Below are positions 43,338-50,377 of a stretch of 64,000 nucleotides of DNA, piece after piece. The stretch is taken from positions 5,223-69,222 of the forward strand of contig DCCS01000006.1 of assembly GCA_002316015.1 (NCBI GenBank). The letters are read 5' to 3'. The notes beneath the pieces are model-generated. The model ran no database searches and was not told the DNA's origin. It worked only from the letters and a program-made list of their open reading frames with translations. The stretch comes from Prevotellaceae bacterium UBA1075 (GTDB lineage Bacteria; Bacteroidota; Bacteroidia; Bacteroidales; Bacteroidaceae). How positions within the stretch are numbered: position 1 is the first letter of the stretch; the number at the start of each line of letters is the position of its first letter. A program made the translations under genes and the position numbers.

Positions 43338-43389
43338 TCAACGCAGTGCGCTGCACAGGCCAACGCAGTGCGATGCAGCGCGCTGCGTT
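43338..43389 (-). repeat. 22-bp repeat array 2 (minus strand)
   Basis: On the minus strand a CAAAAAA run (43394-43388) leads into AACGCAGCGCGCTGCATCG, then a shortened unit, then a full 22-bp unit starting TGTGCAGCGCACTGCGTT. The units match arrays at 13080 and 58736. The rest of 43285-43537 holds no gene. Confidence 0.75.
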
Positions 43390-43440
43390 TTTTGACGCTG
43401 GCGCGGATACCCTCACAAAGACTGCGCGACACGCCCCCTG

Positions 43441-43475
43441 CCCGCCCGCCATGTGAGTTTCTCCCGGCGGGCGGG
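43441..43475 (+). repeat. Perfect 10-bp GC inverted repeat before mtnN promoter
   Basis: CCCGCCCGCC (43441-43450) and GGCGGGCGGG (43466-43475) enclose 15 nt. It may terminate read-through from the upstream gene; no T-run follows. Confidence 0.5.
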
Positions 43476-43497
43476 CTGCTGTTCCCTATCTATTTCC

Positions 43498-43505
43498 TAA
43501 CTTTG
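43498..43505 (+). promoter_or_regulatory. Promoter of mtnN-luxS-tatD
   Basis: TAACTTTG is a perfect -7 match 32 nt before the mtnN ATG. No clear -33 element is seen. Confidence 0.6.
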
Positions 43506-43537
43506 CAGCACCAAACCACAAACGAGGACACTATCCC

Positions 43538-44233
43538 ATGACCATAGGCATCATCAACGCCATGCAGAAGGAGCACGAGCAACTGGCAGCACTGCTGCAG
43601 GACAAACGGGTGGAGAGGCAGGGGCACTTCTCCTTTACCACAGGAACGTATGGAGGCCGCCAGCTGGTGCTCATGCAGAGCGGCATCGGCAAGGTCAACG
43701 CCGCCGTGGGGGCTGTGGAACTCATCCACCGCTATGCGCCAGACGTGCTGGTGAACACGGGCGTGGCTGGAGGCGCCGACGCGTCGCTCCGCGTGATGGA
43801 CGTGGTGGCCGGAGCCACCGTGGCCTACCACGATGTGGACTGCGGCCCCGAGAACGAGCCCGGACAGGTGCAGGGACTGCCTGCAACCTTTGCCGCCGAC
43901 GGGCGGCTGCTGGCCATCGCCACGGGACTTGAGACCGAGGTGCGCATCGTGCCCGGACTCATCTGCAGCGGCGACCAGTTTGTCACCGGCCGCCAGCAAC
44001 TCGGCCTCATCAAGGCGCGCTTCCCCCAGGCACTGGCCGTGGACATGGAGAGCGGCGCGCTGGCACAGGTGTGCCACCTGTACGGGGTGCCCTTCCTGAG
44101 CTTCCGCATCATCAGCGACACACCGGGGGCGGAGGGGCACTTCGACCAGTACCTCAACTTCTGGGACACGATGGCCAACCGCTCGTTTGCCGTCACGCGC
44201 TCGCTGCTGGACGCGCTCACCACCCAACTCTGA
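43538..44233 (+). CDS. mtnN: 5'-methylthioadenosine/S-adenosylhomocysteine nucleosidase
   Basis: This 231-residue enzyme removes adenine from MTA and SAH. GIINAMQKEHEQL carries the conserved catalytic-site glutamate (E12), AVDMESGALAQV the substrate-binding Met-Glu, and FRIISDTPG the catalytic aspartate. With luxS 26 bp downstream it forms the two-step SAH recycling route that yields AI-2 precursor. Length is typical. Confidence 0.95.
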   Translation: MTIGIINAMQKEHEQLAALLQDKRVERQGHFSFTTGTYGGRQLVLMQSGIGKVNAAVGAVELIHRYAPDVLVNTGVAGGADASLRVMDVVAGATVAYHDVDCGPENEPGQVQGLPATFAADGRLLAIATGLETEVRIVPGLICSGDQFVTGRQQLGLIKARFPQALAVDMESGALAQVCHLYGVPFLSFRIISDTPGAEGHFDQYLNFWDTMANRSFAVTRSLLDALTTQL

Positions 44234-44259
44234 ACATACCCACACATCATATCACACAA

Positions 44260-44742
44260 ATGGACAAGATACCCAGCTTCACCATAGACCACTGCCGCCT
44301 GCAGCGCGGCATCTATGTGTCCCGACAGGACCAGGTGGGCGGCGAGACCGTGACCACCTTTGACATACGCATGAAGCAGCCCAACCGCGAGCCGGCACTG
44401 GGACAGGGTGCCCTGCACACCATCGAGCACCTGGCAGCCACCTACCTGCGCAACCACCCGCAGTGGCGTGACCGCATCATCTACTGGGGGCCCATGGGAT
44501 GCCTCACGGGCAACTACCTGCTCATGCGGGGCAACCTCACCAGCCGCGACATACTGCCCCTGATGATAGAGACCTTCCAGTTTGTGGCCAACTACGAGGG
44601 CGAGGTGCCTGGCGCGGCGCCCCGCGACTGCGGCAACTACCTGCTGCACGACCTGCCCATGGCGCGCTGGGAGGCACGCAAGTACCTGCAGGAGACCCTG
44701 CTGCAGGCCACCGGCGAGAACCTGGAGTACCCCCAGGACTGA
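44260..44742 (+). CDS. luxS: S-ribosylhomocysteine lyase LuxS
   Basis: This 160-residue metalloenzyme splits S-ribosylhomocysteine into homocysteine and DPD, the precursor of autoinducer 2. The metal ligands are H53 and H57 in HTIEH with C124 in DCGNY. The catalytic cysteine is C81 in MGCLTG, and E56 lies in the HTIEH helix. It sits directly after mtnN, so the product of one is the substrate of the next. The start at 44260 follows the mtnN stop by 26 bp. Confidence 0.97.
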   Translation: MDKIPSFTIDHCRLQRGIYVSRQDQVGGETVTTFDIRMKQPNREPALGQGALHTIEHLAATYLRNHPQWRDRIIYWGPMGCLTGNYLLMRGNLTSRDILPLMIETFQFVANYEGEVPGAAPRDCGNYLLHDLPMARWEARKYLQETLLQATGENLEYPQD

Positions 44743-44760
44743 GGGGAGAGAGGGCAAGGC

Positions 44761-45411
44761 GTGTACATCGACTTCCACACCCACCATCCAGCGCGCGGGG
44801 GCGAGCGTGTCATCCTGGACGGCCGCGACACCTGGGGCATACACCCCTGGCAGGCCCACCTGCCCCATACCCTGCCCCACGGGCCAGGCACGCTGCTGGC
44901 CATCGGGGAGTGCGGGCTGGACACACATGCCCCGGCACCGATGCCCACACAGACGGATGTGCTGCGGGCGCAATTGCGGATGGCCGAGGAATGGCGCCTG
45001 CCCGTCATCCTGCATTGCGTGAAGTGCCTGGACACGCTCCTGGCACTGCACAAGGCCATGAGACCCTCCGTACCATGGATCCTGCACGGGTTCAGGGGAA
45101 AGCCACAGCAACTGCGGTCGCTGCTGGATGCCGGGGTCCACGTCTCGTTCGGCTTCCGGTTCAACCCCGAAAGCCTGGTGGCATGCCCCACAGAGAGACT
45201 CCTGCTGGAGACCGACGAGGACACACGGCCCGTGGGACTCCTGTACCAGGAGGTGGCCAGGCTGAGGGGAGTGAGCACGGAAAGCCTTGAGGCAGACATG
45301 CAAGAGCAATTCCAGAGGCTCTTCGCCCGTCATGACCGGCACGCCCAGGCACACCAACAGGACAACTCCGGGGACAGACAGAGCAAAAAAGAACGCGCAC
45401 ATGAAGAATAG
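44761..45411 (+). CDS. TatD family metal-dependent hydrolase
   Basis: This 216-residue amidohydrolase-fold protein starts with GTG and the metal-binding YIDFHTHHP. The remaining ligands appear as AIGECGLD, VILHCVK, ILHGFRG and LLLETDED. TatD proteins are DNases or D-aminoacyl-tRNA-type hydrolases; the role of this short branch is not known. The C-terminus has a charged extension (SKKERAHEE). It is 18 bp from luxS, probably in the same mRNA. Confidence 0.83.
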   Translation: MYIDFHTHHPARGGERVILDGRDTWGIHPWQAHLPHTLPHGPGTLLAIGECGLDTHAPAPMPTQTDVLRAQLRMAEEWRLPVILHCVKCLDTLLALHKAMRPSVPWILHGFRGKPQQLRSLLDAGVHVSFGFRFNPESLVACPTERLLLETDEDTRPVGLLYQEVARLRGVSTESLEADMQEQFQRLFARHDRHAQAHQQDNSGDRQSKKERAHEE

Positions 45412-45447
45412 CAAGGGCACGACTCCGAACCTTTGACAGAAAAACAC

Positions 45448-45455
45448 TAACTTTG
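45448..45455 (+). promoter_or_regulatory. Promoter of the CoA-transferase gene
   Basis: TAACTTTG matches the -7 consensus; a TTTG lies at 45432-45435 but only 12 nt upstream. The leader is about 65 nt. Confidence 0.6.
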
Positions 45456-45518
45456 TAGGGGCATAAGCCACCTGGCAGACCACACAAGACTGGAAACAAC
45501 AAAAAGCATAAGACCACT

Positions 45519-47030
45519 ATGGAATTTAGAAAGATGACTGCCGAAGAGGCAGCCGCACTGGTTCAGAACGGGCAGACTATCGGTCTGAGCGGATTCACAC
45601 CCGCCGGCGTGCCCAAGTGCACACCCGCCGAGATAGCCAAGAAGGCCGAGGCGGAGCACGCCGCAGGGCACCCGTTCAGGATAAGCGTGTTCACAGGGGC
45701 CAGCACCGGGCAGAGCTGCGACGGCATGCTCTCCAACGCGAAGGCCATCGACTTCCGCGCCCCATACACCACCAACCCCGACTTCAGGAAGAACGTCAAC
45801 CGCAACGAGCTCCATTACTCCGACCTCAACCTGAGCAACATGGCCACACAGATACGCCAGGGCTACCTGGGACAGGTGCACTGGGCCATCATCGAGGCGT
45901 GCGCCGTGGAGCAGGCGGGCGCCAAGGCCCGCATCTACCTGACCGCCGCAGGCGGCATCAGCCCCACCATCTGCCGCCTGGCCACCGAGGGCATCATCAT
46001 CGAGCTCAACACCTTCCACAGCCCCAAGAGCAAGGGCATACACGACGTGTATGAGATAGAGGACCACCCCCACCGCACTCCCATCATGATCACCAAGGCC
46101 AGCGACCGCATAGGCAAGCCCTATGTGGAGGTGGACGCCAGCCGCATCGTGGGCGTGATAGAGTGCAACGTGCCCGACGAGGCACGCGCCTTCAAGGACC
46201 CCGACCCCATCACGACACAGATAGGACAGAACGTGGCCGACTTCCTGCTGGACAACATGCGCCGGGGCCTCATCCCGAAGTCGTTCCTCAACCTGCAGAG
46301 CGGAGTGGGCAGCGGAGCCAATGCCGTGCTGGGGGCGCTGGGACAGTGCCGGGAGGTGCCCGACTTCAGCATCTACACCGAAGTGCTCCAGGACGCTCCC
46401 GTGCAGCTGATGCGCGAGGGCCGCGTGCTGAGCGCGAGTGCCTGCTCGCTGACTGTCACCAACGACTGCCTGCGGGGAATCTACGACGACATGGACTTCT
46501 TCAAGGACAAGCTGGTGCTTCGCCCCTCCGAGATAAGCAACTGCCCCGAGGTGATTGCCCGCATAGGCGTGTGCTCGCTCAACACCGCCATCGAGTGTGA
46601 CATCTACGGACATGTCAACAGCACCAAGATATGCGGAACGAAGATGATGAACGGCATAGGCGGCTCGGCCGACTTCACCAACAATGCCTACCTGAGCATC
46701 TTCACCTGTGGCTCCACCACCAAGGGCGGCGCAATATCCAGCATCGTGCCCTTTGCCAGCCACATCGACCACACCAACCACTTCATCGACGCGGTCATCA
46801 CCGAGTACGGCGTGGCCGACCTGCGCCACAAGAGCGACATGCAGAAGGCCGAGGAGCTCATCCGTGTGGCCCACCCCGACTACCAGCCGCTGCTGCGCGA
46901 CTACCTGAAGCACGCCGAGAAGTTTGGCGGACACACCCACCACGTCCTCTCGGCCGCCTTCGGCATGCACGACACCTTCCTTCGCAAGGGTGACATGCGC
47001 CTCACCGACTGGGCGGAGTATCTGAAGTAA
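45519..47030 (+). CDS. Acetyl-CoA hydrolase/transferase family (succinate/propionate:acetate CoA-transferase type)
   Basis: This 503-residue cytosolic enzyme moves CoA between short acyl groups. The catalytic glutamate is E288 in SIYTEVLQD, which follows the GVGSGANAVLG loop. Other family segments are LSGFTPAGVPK at the start and EYGVADLRHKS near the end. In propionate-forming Bacteroidales it would release succinate, acetate or propionate from CoA during fermentation. Single gene with its own promoter, followed by a tiny membrane-protein gene. Confidence 0.92.
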   Translation: MEFRKMTAEEAAALVQNGQTIGLSGFTPAGVPKCTPAEIAKKAEAEHAAGHPFRISVFTGASTGQSCDGMLSNAKAIDFRAPYTTNPDFRKNVNRNELHYSDLNLSNMATQIRQGYLGQVHWAIIEACAVEQAGAKARIYLTAAGGISPTICRLATEGIIIELNTFHSPKSKGIHDVYEIEDHPHRTPIMITKASDRIGKPYVEVDASRIVGVIECNVPDEARAFKDPDPITTQIGQNVADFLLDNMRRGLIPKSFLNLQSGVGSGANAVLGALGQCREVPDFSIYTEVLQDAPVQLMREGRVLSASACSLTVTNDCLRGIYDDMDFFKDKLVLRPSEISNCPEVIARIGVCSLNTAIECDIYGHVNSTKICGTKMMNGIGGSADFTNNAYLSIFTCGSTTKGGAISSIVPFASHIDHTNHFIDAVITEYGVADLRHKSDMQKAEELIRVAHPDYQPLLRDYLKHAEKFGGHTHHVLSAAFGMHDTFLRKGDMRLTDWAEYLK

Positions 47031-47058
47031 GAGCCAGCCGAAAAAGCCAGATTGCCAC

Positions 47059-47226
47059 ATGAAAAAGTTGGTGTACGTCCTGCTTGCAGCCTCGCTGGTA
47101 GCCATCATTGTGGGTGTGCTGATTGATATAGAGAAGCTGTACATGGGAGCCATAGTATTTGGGGGCTGCATGATAGGCAGCCTTATAGGTGACGGATTAA
47201 GGAAAGCGAATAGACTCACAGCATAG
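47059..47226 (+). CDS. 55-residue two-span membrane protein
   Basis: Translating from the ATG at 47059 gives MKKLVYVLLAASLVAIIVGV, a polar turn DIEKLY, a second hydrophobic span with a glycine zipper (GAIVFGGCMIGSLIGDG) and a basic end RKANRLTA. The positive-inside pattern of an alpha-helical hairpin is clear. It starts 28 bp after the CoA-transferase stop and ends 4 bp before a strong terminator, so it is probably the last gene of that transcript. I recognise no family. Confidence 0.68.
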   Translation: MKKLVYVLLAASLVAIIVGVLIDIEKLYMGAIVFGGCMIGSLIGDGLRKANRLTA

Positions 47227-47229
47227 AAA

Positions 47230-47269
47230 AACAGGAAGGAGGGGCCTCATACGGCTCCTCCTTCCTGTT
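47230..47269 (-). terminator. Bidirectional 17-bp-stem terminator
   Basis: 47230-47246 (AACAGGAAGGAGGGGCC) pairs with 47253-47269 through 17 bp with one wobble and a 6-nt loop. On the minus strand TTTT follows directly, ending the VOC lipoprotein gene. On the plus strand it closes the CoA-transferase/small-protein unit. Confidence 0.8.
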
Positions 47270-47322
47270 GCTATATCCCTGCAGGCGAGCCTTCATCTCG
47301 CCTGCGGAGTGCTGTCCCTCCC

Positions 47323-47850
47323 CTACAGAATCTCGCAGAACTCTATTTTCTCCTTGTTGGGTCCCTGGATGAAGAAGTACTTCGCACCATTCTGCCAGAA
47401 GTCAATCTGGTTGACGCTGTCGCTCAGCATCGTGTAGCCTGCCTGCTTCAGTTCGTTGTAGAGGCTGTCAATCTGCTTCACGTCCAGGCACATGTGGTCC
47501 ACGGCACCGTTTGCGAGGGCAGGCTCATCGGTGGGGATGACCTCGACGAGCAGGTTGCCCAACTTCATGAAGGCGAAGTCGCGGTCGCCGGTGACGGTGC
47601 GGCGCATGGCCTCCTGGAAGCCCAGGGTCTTGTAGAAGTCCACCGTGCCCTGCACGTCGGTGGTGGGAACACCAATGTGCTGAATGCCGCCCGAGAAGGC
47701 GTTCACATCCACATTCTGCCGGGGGAAAGCCTCCTTGAAGAAGGTCACGCTGTCGGCAGAAGCCGCCCCGGTGGCTGTCTCACCCTTGGGAGCCTGTGAG
47801 CAGGCTGCCGCTGCCAGGATAGCAGTTGCCATAATCAATAGTTTTCTCAT
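47323..47850 (-). CDS. VOC (glyoxalase-like) family lipoprotein
   Basis: This 175-residue protein has a lipoprotein signal with lipobox AAAC (C17), a short linker and one vicinal-oxygen-chelate domain (from about residue 57: HIGVPTTDVQGTVDFYKTLGF to KYFFIQGPNKEKIEFCEIL). The glyoxalase metal ligands are partly present (H near the start of the fold, E in KIEF). A membrane-anchored VOC protein is unusual; function unknown. A TAACTTTG on the minus strand at 48076-48083 could be its promoter, with a leader near 220 nt; nothing else is seen in 47851-48164. Confidence 0.8.
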   Translation of the reverse strand: MRKLLIMATAILAAAACSQAPKGETATGAASADSVTFFKEAFPRQNVDVNAFSGGIQHIGVPTTDVQGTVDFYKTLGFQEAMRRTVTGDRDFAFMKLGNLLVEVIPTDEPALANGAVDHMCLDVKQIDSLYNELKQAGYTMLSDSVNQIDFWQNGAKYFFIQGPNKEKIEFCEIL

Positions 47851-48164
47851 CTGATGATATTGTTTGGTTGGTAATCGGATAGTCTTCCCTCTCAATTAAT
47901 GACGCGCCAACATGCCGCCCGTGTGGACGTGTGGCGGTTGACCATGAGCAGGTTCAACGTCCCCGGTGCGGTCTCTTGCCACAGGAAGAGCCGCGCTTGC
48001 CCGCAGGGGCAGGACTGCCAGGAAGAGGGTCGCGCATGCTTCCCCTTTGGGTAAGCATTGCGTGTATTTCACCCACAAAGTTACACATAATCCGCGAGAA
48101 AGCCCGATGGCAGGGCTGGCAAATGCCGTACCGCCTGCCACCGGACTTGGCTCTGGCATGTGTG

Positions 48165-49940
48165 TCAGCGGAACAGGATGCGGCGGAAGTGCTTGGCCAG
48201 CCGCCCATATCCGCGCTCGTTGGGGTGCAGGCGGTCGGGCAGGAAGCACGATGGGTCGAGCCGGCCCGAGCCGTCGGGGAGCGTGAGCGCACTGGAGAAG
48301 TCGTGGTAGAAGGTCATGCCGTCCTGCACGACGCTCTGCGCGAGCAGGGCGTTGAGCCGGCGCACGGCCTCCTCCTGCCCGCCCTTGGGCAGGATGCCGA
48401 TGATGTGGAGGCGCGCCTGGGGCTGGTGGCGGCGTATGAGGGCGGCGATGTCCAGTATGCCCGACACCACCTGGGGGGCGGGCTCGCCGTTGTTGGTGCC
48501 AATCATCAGGCAGATGTCACGCGGGCTGCAGCCCTCGAGCTCTCCGTGCGCGAGCCGCCAGAAGGTGTTCTCCACGCGGTCCCACCCCATGCCCATGTTG
48601 GTCACGCGGTGCCCCTTGAAGAGCCTGTCCCAAGTCTTGCCCCCGTTGACCACCGTGCCTGCGGGCTCTCCGCCCCAGTAGTGGGTGATGGAGTTGCCTA
48701 TCATGAGCACCTCGGGGGCGGCCCCGTGGTTGCGCCTGATGATGCTGTTGTGCCGCCCCATCCAGTCGTATCCGTCGCGCCGCTGGGTGCATGGCGTGTA
48801 GTGCCGCATGGTGTCGGGGCCCACCAGAGCCTGGTCGAGCACGCGGGCATAGGCATGCTCGTACTTCATCATGCCCACATCGTCAAGATGGACACCCTCG
48901 ATGAAGTCGTCGGCGGTGAAGCCCAGGTCGGCGCGCGTGACATAGTACAGCCCCTTCACACCCTGGCCTTTGAGTTCATCCACGACCCGCCGCTGTATGG
49001 TGTCCTTCTGCATCTGCTGGTGATAGGCCGCCGAATGCACGAGTGCCGAGGGGTGGTCGATAAACTGTCCCTCGGCCAGCACGATGGGGGCCTGGCTGGC
49101 AGAGCGCAGCCTGGCGATGCCGTAGCGCAGCCGCTCCTCGTACTCCCGGGCCGAGAGCTCGGCGCTGTTGGGCACACAGTCTATCAGGTAGGCACGCGCG
49201 TCTATCTCGGCCAGCGCGTCAAACAGGGCATGCTCCATCCTGCCGTTGCCCGAGAATCCCAGGTTGACCACAGGGCACTCGTAGCGGCGCTTGAGCCTGG
49301 TGCTCCAGATGAGTCCAGGGCGGCTGGCCGAGGCCCCGTGGGCTATCGATGTGCCATAGACCACGATGGGACGCTCCCGCGACCCCTCGACGAACCGGAA
49401 GGAGGCCGTCGCGTCGGTGCCCACGGCGAGCCACTTCACGCCATTGTAGGTGGGCAGGTAGAGTTCGTAGGTGATGCCCTGGCCACGGAAGTCGGGCAGC
49501 TCATGGGTGTCAAAGTAGAACTGCACGGTGTCGGACTTGTTGACCGACATGTCATAGCGCATCATGTTGGGCACCCAGGAGGTGTGGCCGTTGACATCGG
49601 TGGCATAGAGGTCAATGCCGGAGTGGCACAGGCTCACCACGTTGGGCAAGCTCTTGCCTGGGAAATAAGTGAGGTAGCGCACCCACAGCCGCCTGGCGTT
49701 GGTCTGGAAACGCAGCGACACGCCCGGCGTGTGCCGCGAGAGCCGCCACACGGCAGGGGGGACCGTCTGCTCCAGGCGGTCGGGCAGGCGGCAGTAGTTG
49801 CTGTTGCCCGTCTCCTGGTTCCAACCTCGCCCGTTGAGCACACACTCCGGTTCCTGCATGGGGTCGTGCCACACGGTCTGCGCCTGCGCGCTTGCTGCCA
49901 GCACGAGCAGCAGCGCAGTCATAAGGAATGTTCGTTTCAT
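48165..49940 (-). CDS. Exported protein with two SGNH hydrolase domains
   Basis: This 591-residue protein has a signal peptide (MKRTFLMTALLLVLAASAQA), a beta-rich domain (about 22-180) and two SGNH units in tandem. The first starts at VVYGTSIAHGASASRPG with its histidine in GVHLDDVG. The second starts at VLMIGNSITHYWGGEPAG, has IGTNNGEPA as block III and DRLHPNERGY as block V. Two complete catalytic sets in one chain suggest a bifunctional deacetylase of complex glycans, as in some xylan or mucin esterases. It has its own promoter. Confidence 0.87.
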   Translation of the reverse strand: MKRTFLMTALLLVLAASAQAQTVWHDPMQEPECVLNGRGWNQETGNSNYCRLPDRLEQTVPPAVWRLSRHTPGVSLRFQTNARRLWVRYLTYFPGKSLPNVVSLCHSGIDLYATDVNGHTSWVPNMMRYDMSVNKSDTVQFYFDTHELPDFRGQGITYELYLPTYNGVKWLAVGTDATASFRFVEGSRERPIVVYGTSIAHGASASRPGLIWSTRLKRRYECPVVNLGFSGNGRMEHALFDALAEIDARAYLIDCVPNSAELSAREYEERLRYGIARLRSASQAPIVLAEGQFIDHPSALVHSAAYHQQMQKDTIQRRVVDELKGQGVKGLYYVTRADLGFTADDFIEGVHLDDVGMMKYEHAYARVLDQALVGPDTMRHYTPCTQRRDGYDWMGRHNSIIRRNHGAAPEVLMIGNSITHYWGGEPAGTVVNGGKTWDRLFKGHRVTNMGMGWDRVENTFWRLAHGELEGCSPRDICLMIGTNNGEPAPQVVSGILDIAALIRRHQPQARLHIIGILPKGGQEEAVRRLNALLAQSVVQDGMTFYHDFSSALTLPDGSGRLDPSCFLPDRLHPNERGYGRLAKHFRRILFR

Positions 49941-49963
49941 AGCAGTTCGCTTTGCGTTTCCCA

Positions 49964-49997
49964 CAAATTTACGAAGTATTGCGCACACGGGCACAAA
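49964..49997 (-). promoter_or_regulatory. Promoter of the double SGNH gene
   Basis: On the minus strand TTTG (49997-49994) and TAAATTTG (49971-49964) are 22 nt apart. The leader is about 20 nt. The rest of 49998-50314 shows no gene I can support; base composition shifts from GC-rich to AT-rich near 50220. Confidence 0.6.
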
Positions 49998-50314
49998 AGT
50001 CTGCCCGCTTTATGACAGAGACATGGGAAAATGGCAAAGGCGAACCGCGACACGCCGCCCAAGGGCTTTGCCACAGGGCAGGACACGCTCCGGCAGAAGC
50101 CAGATGAGATTTCCACATGAAAGTTCGGAGCACATGCACGTTGATTCCAAACGTGTGTTTGGGACTTCCGCACATGGATTACAGCACACCTGAAAGCAGA
50201 GATTCGCGGTGAGTTCTAAGCAAGAGTTGCCCTTGTCATATTATTATGGGCATTACCGCATCCTGGCATAAACCTGGTATAAAAACATTGCCGAGTTAAA
50301 GAAATCGCGCTTTA

Positions 50315-50346
50315 CTTGCGATTCAACAAGAATAGCATTACATTTG
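50315..50346 (+). promoter_or_regulatory. Promoter of the second DUF6734-like locus
   Basis: CTTG (50315-50318) and TACATTTG (50339-50346) are 20 nt apart, a near-perfect pair. The leader to the ATG at 50378 is about 25 nt. Confidence 0.7.
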
Positions 50347-50377
50347 CGACACTTTACTAAAAACGTTATTTGCTGCC

